This document shows positions 39,330 through 50,540 of a stretch of 64,000 bases of DNA, piece after piece. Where the stretch lies: positions 74,067,057-74,131,056 of the forward strand of contig CP141135.1 of NCBI GenBank assembly GCA_035236585.1, read 5' to 3'. This DNA comes from Warburgia ugandensis. Its lineage: Eukaryota > Streptophyta > Magnoliopsida > Canellales > Canellaceae. Position 1 is the stretch's first letter; each line of letters begins with the position of its first letter. The position numbers were made by a program, and so were the translations under genes. The notes under the pieces were generated by a model. The model saw only the letters and a list, made by a program, of their open reading frames with translations. It searched no databases and was not told where the DNA came from.

Positions 39330-42300
39330 ATGGAGAAAATGTCGGAAGCCAGAGATCCTGCGATTAAGCTATTCGGCAAAACTATTCCGGTGCCGACGAA
39401 TGAGGAGATTCCACAATCGGACGGCCAGGATGCTGGGGAGGTTTACCCGATGAGTGATGATGGTGGAGGTGGGGGAGAAGCAGGAGGGAAAGAAGAAGAA
39501 GAGGAAAAAGACAAGGTAAACTGGGATTTTGTCTTTTGGTGGCTTTGATGATTTTTCCTGTTGGGTTTTCGGTTTTTGATCGGAAAAAATGAAACTTGAC
39601 TTTATATTCGTGCGATCTGCTGGGTTTTTCAGCTGGGTCTGTGGAGAATTTAAGGTTTTGGGCATTTCTGTTGCTTGGTAGTACTTGCAATTTGTTAATT
39701 TTTGGTTTTTGTTGTTTGTGTTACTCTGATTTGGAATAAGTTTCTGTGATTTAATGTTTTTTTAGAAGATACTGAATGCGTTTTTGTTGCTAAATTATGG
39801 TTTGCTTTGCTTTGAGAAAATGTGATTTTTCACTTGTTTATGGCAATTTTACCGTTACTTGGTGTATTGTTTGGTTCCTTGGAGTATTTTTTTTGGTATT
39901 TGTGATTGAAAATTTTCAGGATTTGAGCAGCTAGAGTGGAGTTAGTTGTGGTTCTTGTGGAAAATAAGTTCTGGGTTTTCCCAAAAAAAAAATGAAATTT
40001 CCAGATTTTTTATTTTTTAGTATTTTGTTTTACTCTTGTTTGAAATATATTTTATTTGTAAGAGGCTTTGATGGCTGATTTAGTTTCTGAATATGGTTGA
40101 AGTATTTTCGGTTATTTCTCTGGAGATCATAGAAAGCTTTTACATTGCTCGAACTTGGATTTTTTTTCCTTTCCCGTGATGCTGTTTTGGATGTTTTTGC
40201 GAAGTTAGGGTGAGAATTTTAGGCTTTGGACGGTTAAAGTCTGATTTTGCTGTAGGCACTGGTTAAATTCAGTTGTGATTGGAGGATTTTGAGATTTCTT
40301 GTTGCGTTACAACTTTCAAGTGGTTTGTGCTTTGGTTTATAATAAAATGGTGTTCAAGTACTATGAAATTGAGAACGAAGAACTGTCCAATGAGTTTTAC
40401 TGCAAATTTTATGATTTTTTTATTTGGTAGTAGATGGGATGATCTCTCCCCCAAAACAAAGTCTTTGAATTTTTCTGATTATATATGGTTATAGATTTAA
40501 TTTTGTACTGTATTGTTGTGGATCCTGCAAGTAAATTTTTTGTTTAAATTTTATGGTTGTTATGACTATTTAATTTGTGGGTCTTTCATCTTTTCTTTGG
40601 CTTCTAATTAGATTTTATGTTATTTTGTGGGTTTTTTTTCCCTTGTCATTTCATCCTTTCTATGAGTTGCTGATTCTTTTCCTGAGTGTCCTTGTTGTAA
40701 TTAATTTTCTTTGTGAGTGGCTGAGGAACCATGTCGTAAGTGCTGGCATTAGGTTCTGATTCTCTTTCTTGTTTAAACTCTTTTGACTCGAATAAAGATT
40801 TGGTCTTTGTTCAATCACACATTGGATTATCTCGGGAATTTAGCAGAAATGGTTTTTCATACATGTTTGCTCCCTTAATTGTGTAACACTTGTGACTAGC
40901 TGGAGGTTTCTCATGTAAAAATCTTCAAAGAAATTAAGAAATAACAGTAGCCTTCATTACCTTTTCCTACTTGGTTTTTCTCCTGCTCTTCTAATTGTGA
41001 AAGCAGAACAGTTTTAGCTGTGGAAAAATAGAACGATAACATCCTTTTAGAGCATGGATGTTTCCTCTTAGTTAACATTCTGCATACTATGCACAGAACC
41101 AAGATTTTTCCTATTTGAATTATGCAACGTTCTTTCTACCAGGACTTTACTCTAAATTTTCTAAACCTCAATTCCAAATCAGATGGTTTCTTTGTTTGAA
41201 GAGAAGAATTATGTGCAGAACATGGTTTTGTTTGACCTTTTTCAAATATAGACCCACAGTGTTGGCAATGCTTTTCCTAACCCATCTGTCGTTGGATTTG
41301 GAGAAAGTCTGAGAAACACAGTGGATATTTGCAAGTTATGGTCATGAGTAATCACTTGGCATCACCTTTTCACATTCACTAATTAAGTTTAAATCTGCAG
41401 GATCCATCAAATGAAAATAATGATGAAGCTAAGGAGAAAGAGAAACCAGCCCCAACTTCAGAAGAATTAACTGATCCAGCTACATCTTCAATGATAAGTG
41501 ACAACCCAAAAACACCTTCAATTGACAAAGAAACGTCAAGTGTGAAAGGTTTAAAGCCTGAGGAAGAACAGAGTGATACAAGCTCTTCAAAAGAGAAGAC
41601 TCTAAAGAAGCCAGACAAGATATTGCCATGTCCTCGTTGTAACAGCCTAGACACAAAGTTCTGTTACTACAACAATTACAATGTTAACCAACCACGGCAT
41701 TTTTGTAAGAACTGCCAGAGATACTGGACGGCTGGGGGAACCATGAGAAATGTGCCCGTGGGAGCTGGGCGACGCAAGAACAAGAATTCTGCCTCACATT
41801 ATCGACATATGACTGTGTCTGAAGTTCTTCAAACAGCTCGAGCAGATGTACGTGAAGCAATTCATCATGCTCCTTTGAAACCCAATGGTACTGTCCTTAG
41901 TTTCGGCTCAGATGCACCACTCTGTGAATCAATGGCATCTGTGCTGAACCTTGCCGAGAAAACAATGCGGAATTGTCATAGGAATGGATTTCATAGACCA
42001 GAAGAACAAAGAGTTCCAATGTCATGTGGAGGAGAAAATGGCGAAGAGTATTCAAGTGGATCCTCTGTCACTGCTTCAAATTTGACCGAAGAAGTTAACC
42101 GGGCAAATATGCAAGAGCCAGTGATGCAGAACTGTCAAGGGTTCCCTCCTCAGATGCCATGTTTTCCAGGCACTCCATGGACTTATCCATGGAATCCGTC
42201 TCTAGCACCACCACCTGCATTCTGCCCTTCAAGCTTTCCCATATCGTTTTACCCTGCAGCAACTTATTGGGGTTGTACCATCCCAGGTGCTTGGAGTATC

Positions 42301-42693
42301 CCATGGATACCAGCCCCTGCTTCTTCCCCAAACAGTGGATCCCCAGGATCTGGTTCTAATTCTCCGAGATTAGGCAAGCATACAAGAGAAGGGAACCCAC
42401 TTAAACAAAATGATTCGGAGAAAGAAGACACACTCAAGCAGAGCAACTCAGAGAGATGTCTGTGGATTCCTAAAACGTTACGAATCGATGACCCTGGTGA
42501 AGCTGCAAGAAGCTCTATATGGGCAACACTGGGGATTAAGAATGACAAGGCTGACGCGATGAGTGGTGGAGGACTTTTCAAAGCATTCCAATCAAAGGTT
42601 GATGAGAGGAATCATACAACTGAGACCTCCCAGGTCTTGCATGCTAACCCTGCAGCACTTTCTCGATCACTTAACTTCCATGAGGGTTCGTAG
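39330..42693 (+). CDS. cyclic Dof factor (CDF-type Dof zinc-finger transcription factor)
   Basis: Two coding exons, 39330-39515 and 41401-42693, joined in phase 0 (AAG/GTAAAC .. CTGCAG/GAT) across an 1885-bp intron, give 492 residues. The N-terminus has the CDF motif [15 protein letters not shown] (about residues 7-21), the region through which CDFs recruit TOPLESS. An acidic linker precedes the Dof domain: Cys139, 142, 164 and 167 form the C-x2-C-x21-C-x2-C zinc site, followed by [21 protein letters not shown]-terminal CDF signatures are [18 protein letters not shown] with TLGIK (about 419-442, the FKF1/GI-binding region), GGGLFKAF (451-458) and [14 protein letters not shown] (477-490). CDFs bind AAAG sites and repress CO/FT-type flowering genes until FKF1-GI targets them for degradation. 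Length and all motifs are normal. A second in-frame ATG (39339) could also start the protein. Closest in layout to Arabidopsis CDF2/CDF3. Confidence 0.96.
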
Positions 42694-43060
42694 TGGATCA
42701 GTCAGATGGTTAAAATCTGTTGTAAATTCCAGGGGTTTCAGCTCATTGAGATGAGTTTGCCCCATGAGCTTGCTACAACATTGCGTCAATCTTTATAGAC
42801 GCATTAGGCTGCTCTGGAGAAACTAGCACAGTGCAGATCCGCAGGGAGAGCATTTGAGGAAATTTTCCACCTTTCTCGACTGAAGAGCTCATGTTGAAGT
42901 AGCTCAAATTGGGCAATGATTTCAGCTCCTCTGCGCAATATGAATCATGTCCTTTATTTTCTTAGTTCTGATGGTATGGTGAGCTTGTATATATTTATGT
43001 ATCTATATAGGACAGTTAGAGAGAGGGAAAGAAAGAAATAAGGATTCTCAGATGTACTAA

Positions 43061-43066
43061 AATAAA
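43061..43066 (+). promoter_or_regulatory. likely polyadenylation signal of the CDF gene
   Basis: AATAAA lies 368 bases after the stop codon, at the end of a T-rich 3' UTR. It is the best signal before sequence character changes. Confidence 0.4.
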
Positions 43067-43130
43067 TTTGTGAATCCAGGCCAGGTTTCTTTTTCTTTAT
43101 CCATGTGTTTCAATTTAATTACATTCCTGC

Positions 43131-43336
43131 ATTCCATTCTACGGTAGCTGTAATGGTGTTTCGATCGATGCCTTCTACATTACCTCACATATTGGTCTCT
43201 AAATTTCTTTTTCCTGTTCCTCAGTGGCATCTAGAGAGGTTCCAGTTTTGAATTAAACTCATTCATTCCATTCTAGGTGTAGTTGGAACTGTGTTTCGAT
43301 GGATGCCTTGTGCATTAGTTTAGATCCTTGGTCTCT
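43131..43336. repeat. tandem duplication, about 134-bp period
   Basis: 'ATTCCATTCTACGGTAGCTG', 'GTGTTTCGATCGATGCCTT' and 'TTGGTCTCT' (43131-43200) recur as 'ATTCCATTCTAGGTGTAGTT', 'GTGTTTCGATGGATGCCTT' and 'TTGGTCTCT' (43265-43336), just past the CDF 3' UTR. Confidence 0.75.
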
Positions 43337-43339
43337 CAA

Positions 43340-45410
43340 TGTAATTGCAGAGATGGGTCCGTTTCATGTTTCTCTTTAATAATTCTAATCTAATTCATAA
43401 ATAACACAAAATGTTTCTTGTATACTGAAAATAGAGGACTTGATTCAATCTACCTTCTCCTTTTCATAAACAATCGGAATTCCAACCTGATTATAGCTGA
43501 AGTAGCAAGATTGATGCCGGGATGCAACACGATTCCGAGTTCCCGGTACTCACATTGTGACACTTAAGTTCCACTGCCGCTAACCATATCTTAGAGTCTG
43601 GAAACTGAAAAGAATCCAGAGATCAGATACGAAACTCAAAAGAAAATCAAGCAGAACCGATAAAGATCATCCTTCATCAGTTATTCAGGAAATATCCAAA
43701 GATTTCAATTATATAGGTTTTGGATGAGGCCAAGGTGATGGATTTCATTCCACGCAAATGTGCTTGCAAAAATACAAGGTAAACAGAGAAAGAAACCAAA
43801 TGGAAGTATGGCAAACAAAAGACAAAAATGTTCCTGTTGTAGGATCATCTCTGTTTTGCAGATAAACATGAATTTTCTTTCAAAAAAGGCCAAGCATCTT
43901 TCTCTTTCAAGGCCCAAAGTCAAGGCCACTCGTTGAAACAGGTGGAAAGCTGAATCTGAAAATAACATTTCAAAAAGGTCTCCTTTTCTTTCCACTATGA
44001 CAGAGTAAATTCACAACCTCCACAGAAAATTAACAGCCCACTTCTCACCACTTGTTATTTCTTTATGCAGATATACTATCTGAAGTCCAAACCATATCAG
44101 ATGAGCATTTGCAGCATGGTCGGTCTCAGTAAGAAGAACTTCCTACATGACTTGGGTACACTTTTGCATGGTGAAATCTGCATACCCAGTTGAGATTTTA
44201 CTGTTTGAAATCTGACATTTGAACTATATCAGACGAGCATTTGCAGGATGGCAAGTCCCGGTGAAAATATTTAACATGACTTCGGTACAGTGCATAGTGA
44301 ATCTGCATAAACAGTTGAGATTTTCAGAGAAAATTTTATTACAGATCCAAGGAACTCGTCTTTTCATATGCAATGAAAAACCTCTCTTCAAGAGAGCAAT
44401 TTATGGACTGAGGATTTGCTTGTGCGAATTGCATAAAAAAGTAACATGGGTGACTCCACAATGGTGAAATCTGCCAAATATTTTGGTTCTTTCGAGGATA
44501 AATTTGCACCATTGTAGTCTTTTCACTGCAAACCGGAGGCATTTATGAATCTGCTTAAATGAGGTGGACCAAACGCTTAGATATTTTCTGCTAGAATCAA
44601 GGGGAAGCCACATGATAGATATCAGCTTAGTTGTTACGGGACCCAACCCATGTGAGCTGCCAACATGCTCTTCCATAACCTTTTTCTTGCTTTTTCTTGG
44701 CAGAGACCTTTTCCAATGTAACCTGATTTCTGGTTTGTCTTGTTCTTCCCAACTGCAAAAAGTAGGGTATTTTTGGATAGCAACTTGATCTTTTCAAGCT
44801 ACTGTGAAAGCTATCAATCAGACAATCCTAGCCCTTGAATGAAACTTGCCTATGATTTGTGACCCAGGAGCTAGACACCTTCCTTGTCATCTATGCCACT
44901 GATCTAGTGGCTCAGATCCGTTGCCCCCACATAGATGCCTGGCACTAGAGCTCCATATCAACCCATAAAAATTTTGCGCTGTTGTGTTGGGCAGTCTGAT
45001 AGTTTCCAACAGAAAAGTGATTAATGAACAGGATAATCCTAGCCATAGGATCAGACCCACCTAAGATTTTGGAGACATTATTATGCTGGTGGTGGTTAGC
45101 TAAGCCTCTTTATTATTACTACAGCTGGTTGTTCGTCACTCTACTATTTTTCAGCCACAAAATAACTTAAAGTTTGAATTTCAGTTTTTTTTTATATTTT
45201 AAGGTTAGATAATCTAGGCGTTGGATCAGACCAACTATAAGGGGCAAAATCATTATCTATACTAGATTGACATAGGAAATATGTGATAATTGATATTCAA
45301 TATTATTGAACGTTTATACAAAATATTATTAAACTTAATAGACACTAAGCTGGTGATGTATTTCAAACAGTGCCCAGAAGACATGGATATAACATTTTAT
45401 ACAGGCCATA
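43340..45410. other. non-coding, nothing gene-like
   Basis: AT-rich sequence with one tandem duplication, listed separately. The frames at 43705-43995, 44219-44467 and 44401-44676 show no domain and overlap that duplication or simple sequence. Confidence 0.4.
44091..44325. repeat. tandem duplication, about 131-bp period
   Basis: 'ATATCAGATGAGCATTTGCA', 'ACATGACTTGGGTACA' and 'CAGTTGAGATTTT' (44091-44205) recur as 'ATATCAGACGAGCATTTGCA', 'ACATGACTTCGGTACA' and 'CAGTTGAGATTTT' (44222-44325). Confidence 0.8.
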
Positions 45411-45628
45411 CCAGTAATATACTTGAAGGATAGTCTTGGTGCAATAATAGAGTTGTCGTCGTGTGGCTTTGAGGTCATGGGTTTAAGGTGTGGATATAGC
45501 CTCTTGTAAAATACAAGATAAGGTTGCATACTATTGAATCCTTCCAGTCTACCCCTTTTTTCATACCCTACATATATAGGAGCTCTGTGCACGCGGGCTG
45601 CCCCTTTTATGCCAGTAATGTACTTGAA
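45411..45628 (+). mobile_element. full-length Au-type SINE
   Basis: 45428-45611 has a diverged head (GTCTTGGTGCAATAATAGAG; TGAGGTCATGGGTTTAAGG) and the Au body (ATAGCCTCTTG, AAGATAAGGTTGC, GGAGCTCTGTGCAC, GGGCTGCCCC plus T tail). The flanks CCAGTAATATACTTGAA (45411-45427) and CCAGTAATGTACTTGAA (45612-45628) are a 17-bp target duplication with one mismatch. Confidence 0.92.
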
Positions 45629-47288
45629 TAATAGTAAATCATATTCCAGTTGCCAAATTATGGTATATCATGTACATATTTGGGAGCCCTTATGACCACG
45701 ATCGTACTTGGATAATCTCCCTATAAATCCAAGGGAAATGATATTCAAAGACATATTAACTCACCCTCCCCTGAGGTACATCTTGCTTGCGACACGGGGC
45801 ACTTTAACCCATATAAATTAACCGGGGTTAAGCTTACCTGAGTTAAAACCTGCCCATGCTGACGTGTCATAGTGGATAGGCTATTCAGTGTATTGACCAA
45901 AACACCCTTATTTGAGATAGAATTTAGGTCGTGTGACCTAGTAAAGTGCTCAAGTGCACATCAGTGTCAACCATTTATAATACTATATTTTAAAGTTGGA
46001 TAATTGCAATTTAATTTCTACTGTGATTCAACCATCCTCGTCGCCTTTGCATCTAGTTTCTTACTTTGTGTTGTTCTTCCAACCCATTAAAATAAAAGAT
46101 TAAAGTATCATTAGACTTTACAGAAAATATTATATAACATAAGATTAATTATAGTGCTTCAAGATACACTTTCCTAGCTAGCACTTTATCATGTATAAAA
46201 GGGAAAGGTGGAACAAAGTCCCAAGAAAATCTTTCATGGTCTCTTAGTAGTAATCTTCACAGCTGAAGTGGGAAAGAACCTAACTCATTGAATAAGGAGA
46301 CAACTTGTGGGTTCCAGGAAGAGTCCAGTAATAAAACTACTGGCAAAATTCATGGCTTTCACTAACTTAGACTAAAAGAAAGGAGTTTTCCTTGGCATCT
46401 TACCACCGTGGGATCAATTTGATCCACCAAAGACACTTCTGATCCACCAGAGAGAGAGAGAGAGGATCGGGGTAAATTTTTTATGAGAAAAGATTGTTTA
46501 TACTGGCAGACTGAGAAACTAAAAATACTGTCTAATTAATTTGTTAAAAGTAAAAAATTGTTGATATAATGTTTTCATATTATATATGTACCTGCACGTG
46601 TTTGTTTATAATTAGTATATGTATATATGTATGTATGTGTTAATCAATGAGTTAGGCCATGAAAAAGAAGCAATAATAAATGCTGTTAACATAGTAGGAT
46701 ACTTCAATATTTTAAAGATTTCATTAGAAACTAAAGGGGAGGTGGGCACTTAGAATATAAGATAATTTGATTTTGTGCAATAATTAGAATCAATGCTTGT
46801 TCACTTTACCATCACTTTAAAGTGAATTCCGTGGGATGAAAAAATAATTCTCATATCACAACAAAATTCAATCCCCATAAATAAGAATTCTTTTTCTCAA
46901 CTCTAGCTTTGTATTGTCACTCATTTTCACTTGGGTATTTGACTAAGAACTTGGTTACAAGGAAATCATCCTCGCTAAAGAAATGAATTCCATGTGGAAC
47001 AGTTACCCCCTAGATAATGACACCAAGGACAATATTTTTTACTAAAAAATAACAAGATAAAAGGAAATGCAATTTATTCTTTTTCCAACAATCATGATGT
47101 TAGACTCATCCGAAAGTTAGGTAGCTCTTTAAAATTTAACTTTTCTAGAAAGAACATAGGTTTCAATGAAAAGGAAGACCTAAGGGATGTTTCTCATCTC
47201 AATAGAAAACCAACAAAAAGTTCCATGAACATAGGTTGTTAGATTTTATTTTTGTGAAAGGTAATCTTTGCCTACCTTTGTTGCTTCC
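45629..47288. other. non-coding spacer
   Basis: AT-rich. No gene, microsatellite of note or defined repeat was seen apart from a short GA run near 46450. Confidence 0.4.
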
Positions 47289-47503
47289 TAGTTTGGAAAA
47301 CATAGAAGGGGAGCCTTGGCGCAACAGTAAAAGTTGTCGTCATGTGACCTTAAGGTCACGGGTTCAAGCTGTGGAAACAGCTTCTTATAAAAATGCAAGA
47401 TAAGGCCGTGTACTATAGACCCTTATGGTTCACCCTTTCTCTAAACTGCATAGGTAGGAGCTTCGTGCACTGGGACTGCCCTTTTAGTTTGGAAAACATA
47501 GAA
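47289..47503 (+). mobile_element. full-length Au-type SINE
   Basis: 47308-47484 reads GGGAGCCTTGGCGCAACAGT, GGTCACGGGTTCAAGCTGTG, GAAACAGCTTCTTATAAAAA, GCAAGATAAGGCC and TTCGTGCACTGGGACTGCCC plus a T tail. TAGTTTGGAAAACATAGAA is perfectly repeated on both sides (47289-47307 and 47485-47503). The identical 19-bp duplication and well-kept head point to a relatively young insertion. Confidence 0.95.
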
Positions 47504-48079
47504 TTTTGTTCTTATTTTCAATTTCCTATTTCCTAAAGCCGAAAGCACCACTTGGCTTTTAAGAGAAATGGCATATAAAAGAGATTACATGTCTTCTTCT
47601 TTTGGTGGGTGAGAAAGATGCCATAATTTCCAATACTTTTAGCAGATTAATACACCCTAAAAAGGAACAGGAAAGGAAAGATAATTGACTTTACACATGG
47701 TACATGTATACCATGTCTAACATAAATTATTTTCTAATTTTCCTACTTTCTATAGATAGAAACACCATTCGATCATTGATTAAGAGAATTTGTGTAGAAG
47801 ATGGTACACTTCTTCTTTGGTAATTGAGGGAGAGGTCACTATTTTCCAACAATTTCAGTAGATTTTTTCAACAAAAAAATTTGATAATAAAGGTTAGAAA
47901 AGTGAATTTACACATGGTACGTAGCATGTATAGCATAATAATTTGTTCTAATTTTTAATTTTCCTATTTTATAAAGATAGAAGCACCATGTGAGGGTTTT
48001 ATTAAGAGATTTGACATAAAAAGATGTTACATTTCTTCTTCTTTGGTACATGAGAGAGATGAGAGAGAGGCCATACCTT
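47504..48079. other. non-coding, short diverged repeats
   Basis: The block 'AGCACCAT[GT][TC]' with 'AAGAGA', 'TTACA..TCTTCTTC' and 'GGTGRRTGAGAGAGA' recurs at about 47546, 47761, 47978 and again at 49465. This suggests diverged tandem copies of a roughly 210-bp unit interrupted by the Mutator-like element. No coding content. Confidence 0.5.
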
Positions 48080-49342
48080 CCCATACTTGGGATTTTGACC
48101 ATTTACTCCTCCTTAAGCTCTAAAATGTCAGTTTCCTCCCTAGTTTAGTCAAAATGTCAACTTTCTCCCTAATTTTAATTACTCATTCTATTTTTCTCCT
48201 TATTTGCTCTAACTATAGGTAAAGAATTTTCTTTCAAAATTGCCCTCTTGGTTTCACCATCAAATAGTTCTTTCACGAACAGATTTCTTCAGCAGCAACA
48301 ATTTTGCCAAGGAAGGAGAAGAAGACAACGTCAAGGAAAAGATGCGTGGGGAAAAGGCAATGAAGGACAGTGGAGAAAAGACAACCCTCTTCCATCTTGC
48401 CTAAATAGAATCACAGATTCTCTCTTCCTCTCCTCCACCGCTTCTCTTCAATGTTTTTCCCAAATTTTTTCCATTGTTATTGATTTTCAGGGTGGTTTTC
48501 TACAGATTCAACAAATACAACGAAAAACAAGCATTTGTTTCTGTTCTAATCCACTAAAAACCTGCAGTTTCAACATACAGGAATTTGGTTTCATTTCTTC
48601 CACCTTTTCCAAATTATCACACCTTCCTAGGATCTCCATGAGCAGATCATGAAACAAGTACGAAGTTTTGTTTAAAAGTCTTGATTATAAACTGTATATT
48701 TTCATAAGAGAAGAACTAGCAGTGAAAAGAAAATATAGAAAATAGCTATTTTGAAAGAGAAATGTTAGACCAATAGGCATAAATGGGCTCTAGTTATGAG
48801 GCCCAACATTTGGCACCAAGTGGACCCATCAACTCGTTCATCCTATTATTCTGGCTTTGGATAACTAGTAAACAAAAATTCTCAGTGGATAGATGACTAT
48901 AAAAACCATGTGTTGTGGAGTTTAATTTGCATAACTATTACATAAAATTTTTAATAATCTATTTCTTATATGAAAAGCTATAGTTTTTAGGTACTAAAAT
49001 TACACACTCCTCGGGTTGTTTGAAGTCCTAGTTAGGTAAATCTACAGCAATGGGATAACAGGTTAAATCCTTAAATGAGCTCCCTTAGTGCCAAATGTTG
49101 GGCATTTCCATGGCCCAGCGTTCCTCATTTTATAAAGTAAAGGTAAAGAGGATTTCAGTCATTGAATAATTTTTTATAAGACATTTTTAGAAAGAAGAAT
49201 TTTATACATACGGTTAAAGCAAATAAAGAGGAAAATGAAATGAACAATTGGAAGTAGGGAGGAGCTGACAATTTGACTAAACTAGGGAGCAAATTGACAT
49301 TTTAGTGCTTAATGAGGAGCAAGCAGTCAAAATCCCATACTT
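48080..49342. mobile_element. Mutator-like element with long terminal inverted repeats
   Basis: Left arm 48089-48238 and right arm about 49182-49333 are inverted copies of about 150 bp. Reading the right arm inwards gives GGGATTTTGACTGCTTGCTC, 'TAAAATGTCAATTTGCTCCC', 'TAGTTTAGTCAAATTGTCA' and 'TCTTTATTTGCT', each matched in the left arm. The 9-mer CCCATACTT stands at 48080-48088 and 49334-49342, as expected for a Mutator-type 9-bp duplication. If the ends are taken as GGGATTTTG on both sides, only 6 bp remain as duplication. The interior has no transposase, so the element is non-autonomous. A frame of 134 codons (48248-48652) and a smaller inverted repeat (about 48785-49125) lie inside. Confidence 0.78.
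48785..49125. repeat. small inverted-repeat element nested in the Mutator-like element
   Basis: 'GGCCCAACATTTGGCACCAA' (about 48800-48820) is matched on the other strand by 'TTAGTGCCAAATGTTGGGC' (about 49085-49105), with further pairing of GGGCTC/GGCC blocks outside. This is MITE-like in size (about 340 bp). Target duplication not determined. Confidence 0.55.
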
Positions 49343-50073
49343 TTTAGTACATTATTTCATAAAATTTAGAACAAAAAGAAAAAGAATAATTGATTTTAGA
49401 CATACCACAACCAAGTACAGGCTAGAAATTTATTCTTATATCTAACTTTCTTCTTTGCCAAAGATAGAAGCACCATGTGGGGCTTTTACTAAGAGAAATT
49501 GGCCTAAGAAGAGGTGACAATTCTCATTTTGGTGGATGAGACTCATCATTAGTGGTCATAATTCCAACAATATTAGCATATTATTAAAAAAAAAAGAAGA
49601 ACAAAAATGGAAAAGAAAATTTGTCTTTGTATGGGCTGACTTCAAAACTAAATTAACAAATATTGTAAGATAAACTTTTTGCATGAGCTGGCACTAATAA
49701 ATAAATCTAAGAATCTAAGTTAGGATTTGATCTTTATAAACAGGAAAGGGAAGGGGTCCATATAAAAGAACACCTGTAGAAAGATTTCTTAATGCATCCA
49801 AAAAAGGTTCCTGGTTTCTGGTTTCCTTGCAACCATGGATTGATATAAACAGTTCTTCCCACATCTTGTCCTTCTTTTACTTGCCAGATCTAAGGTAACA
49901 AAAGCTGTTTAACAAAACCTTAAGTGGTTTCTATTACCACTCAATCATATCGGTTCAAAGTTCAAACCAGAGCTTGTGGTTTTCTGCTCTGGTTAGTGTC
50001 ATTGCTTTGATAAGAACATAGCTGGATTTTCAAATCTGGGAACTCCACATTTCGAAAAACCTGGAAAGAAATC
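49343..50073 (+). promoter_or_regulatory. upstream region of the plus-strand PSY-like gene
   Basis: TATAAAAG at 49761-49768 is the best TATA candidate and would give a leader of roughly 280 bases. The rest is AT-rich with nothing else recognised. Confidence 0.4.
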
Positions 50074-50540
50074 ATGGGTCGATCTTGCTTTCTCATGGTT
50101 CTGATGATATCAGCTGTATTAGCTCTCTGCTTCTCTCAGGGTAATGTGCTCTTCTTCGGCAATCTTTTCTTTCTTTGACTTTGTCATTTGTGTTCATGTC
50201 TGTTTATAGAAGCCATGTTTACCTTTACCTGTAGGACTTGGAAGCAGAGGAATAAGTTTTGAGAAATTAGAAGGCTTCAATCTATATAAGGTGGGTTGAT
50301 CATTTTATCAATTTTAGTTGAAGGATTTGTAATTGTTCGCTCATTGTATGTGCCATTTATGTTGAAATATTGCTTATTCTTGTTGGGTTTCAGGAGAGGT
50401 CACTGAGAGGAAGGATGATGATGGTATCAACAATGGATTATGCAGATCCAGGGGCAAATATTAACCCTAGAACTGGAGCTTTACTCTCCCCTTCTACACC
50501 AGGCCAACCAAGCCATCCAAGCCCTAGCTACTATCCATAG
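50074..50540 (+). CDS. PSY-like tyrosine-sulfated peptide precursor
   Basis: Exons 50074-50140, 50235-50290 and 50394-50540 have GT-AG introns of 94 and 103 bases in phases 1 and 0, giving 89 residues. Exon 1 is a signal peptide (MGRSCFLMVLMISAVLALCF). Exon 2 gives GLGSRGISFEKLEGFNLYK. Exon 3 carries DYADPGANINPRTG (residues 56-69), which matches the PSY core DYxDPxAN. The family's usual His is absent and NPR stands there instead. Asp before Tyr makes TPST sulfation likely. The tail is Ser/Pro-rich (SPSTPGQPSHPSPSYYP), longer than in the canonical gene, with potential hydroxyproline sites. The introns are short and all three exons intact. It is expected to be a secreted signal. Nearest paralogues are at 53, 56, 58.6 and 60.4 kb. 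Confidence 0.85.
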
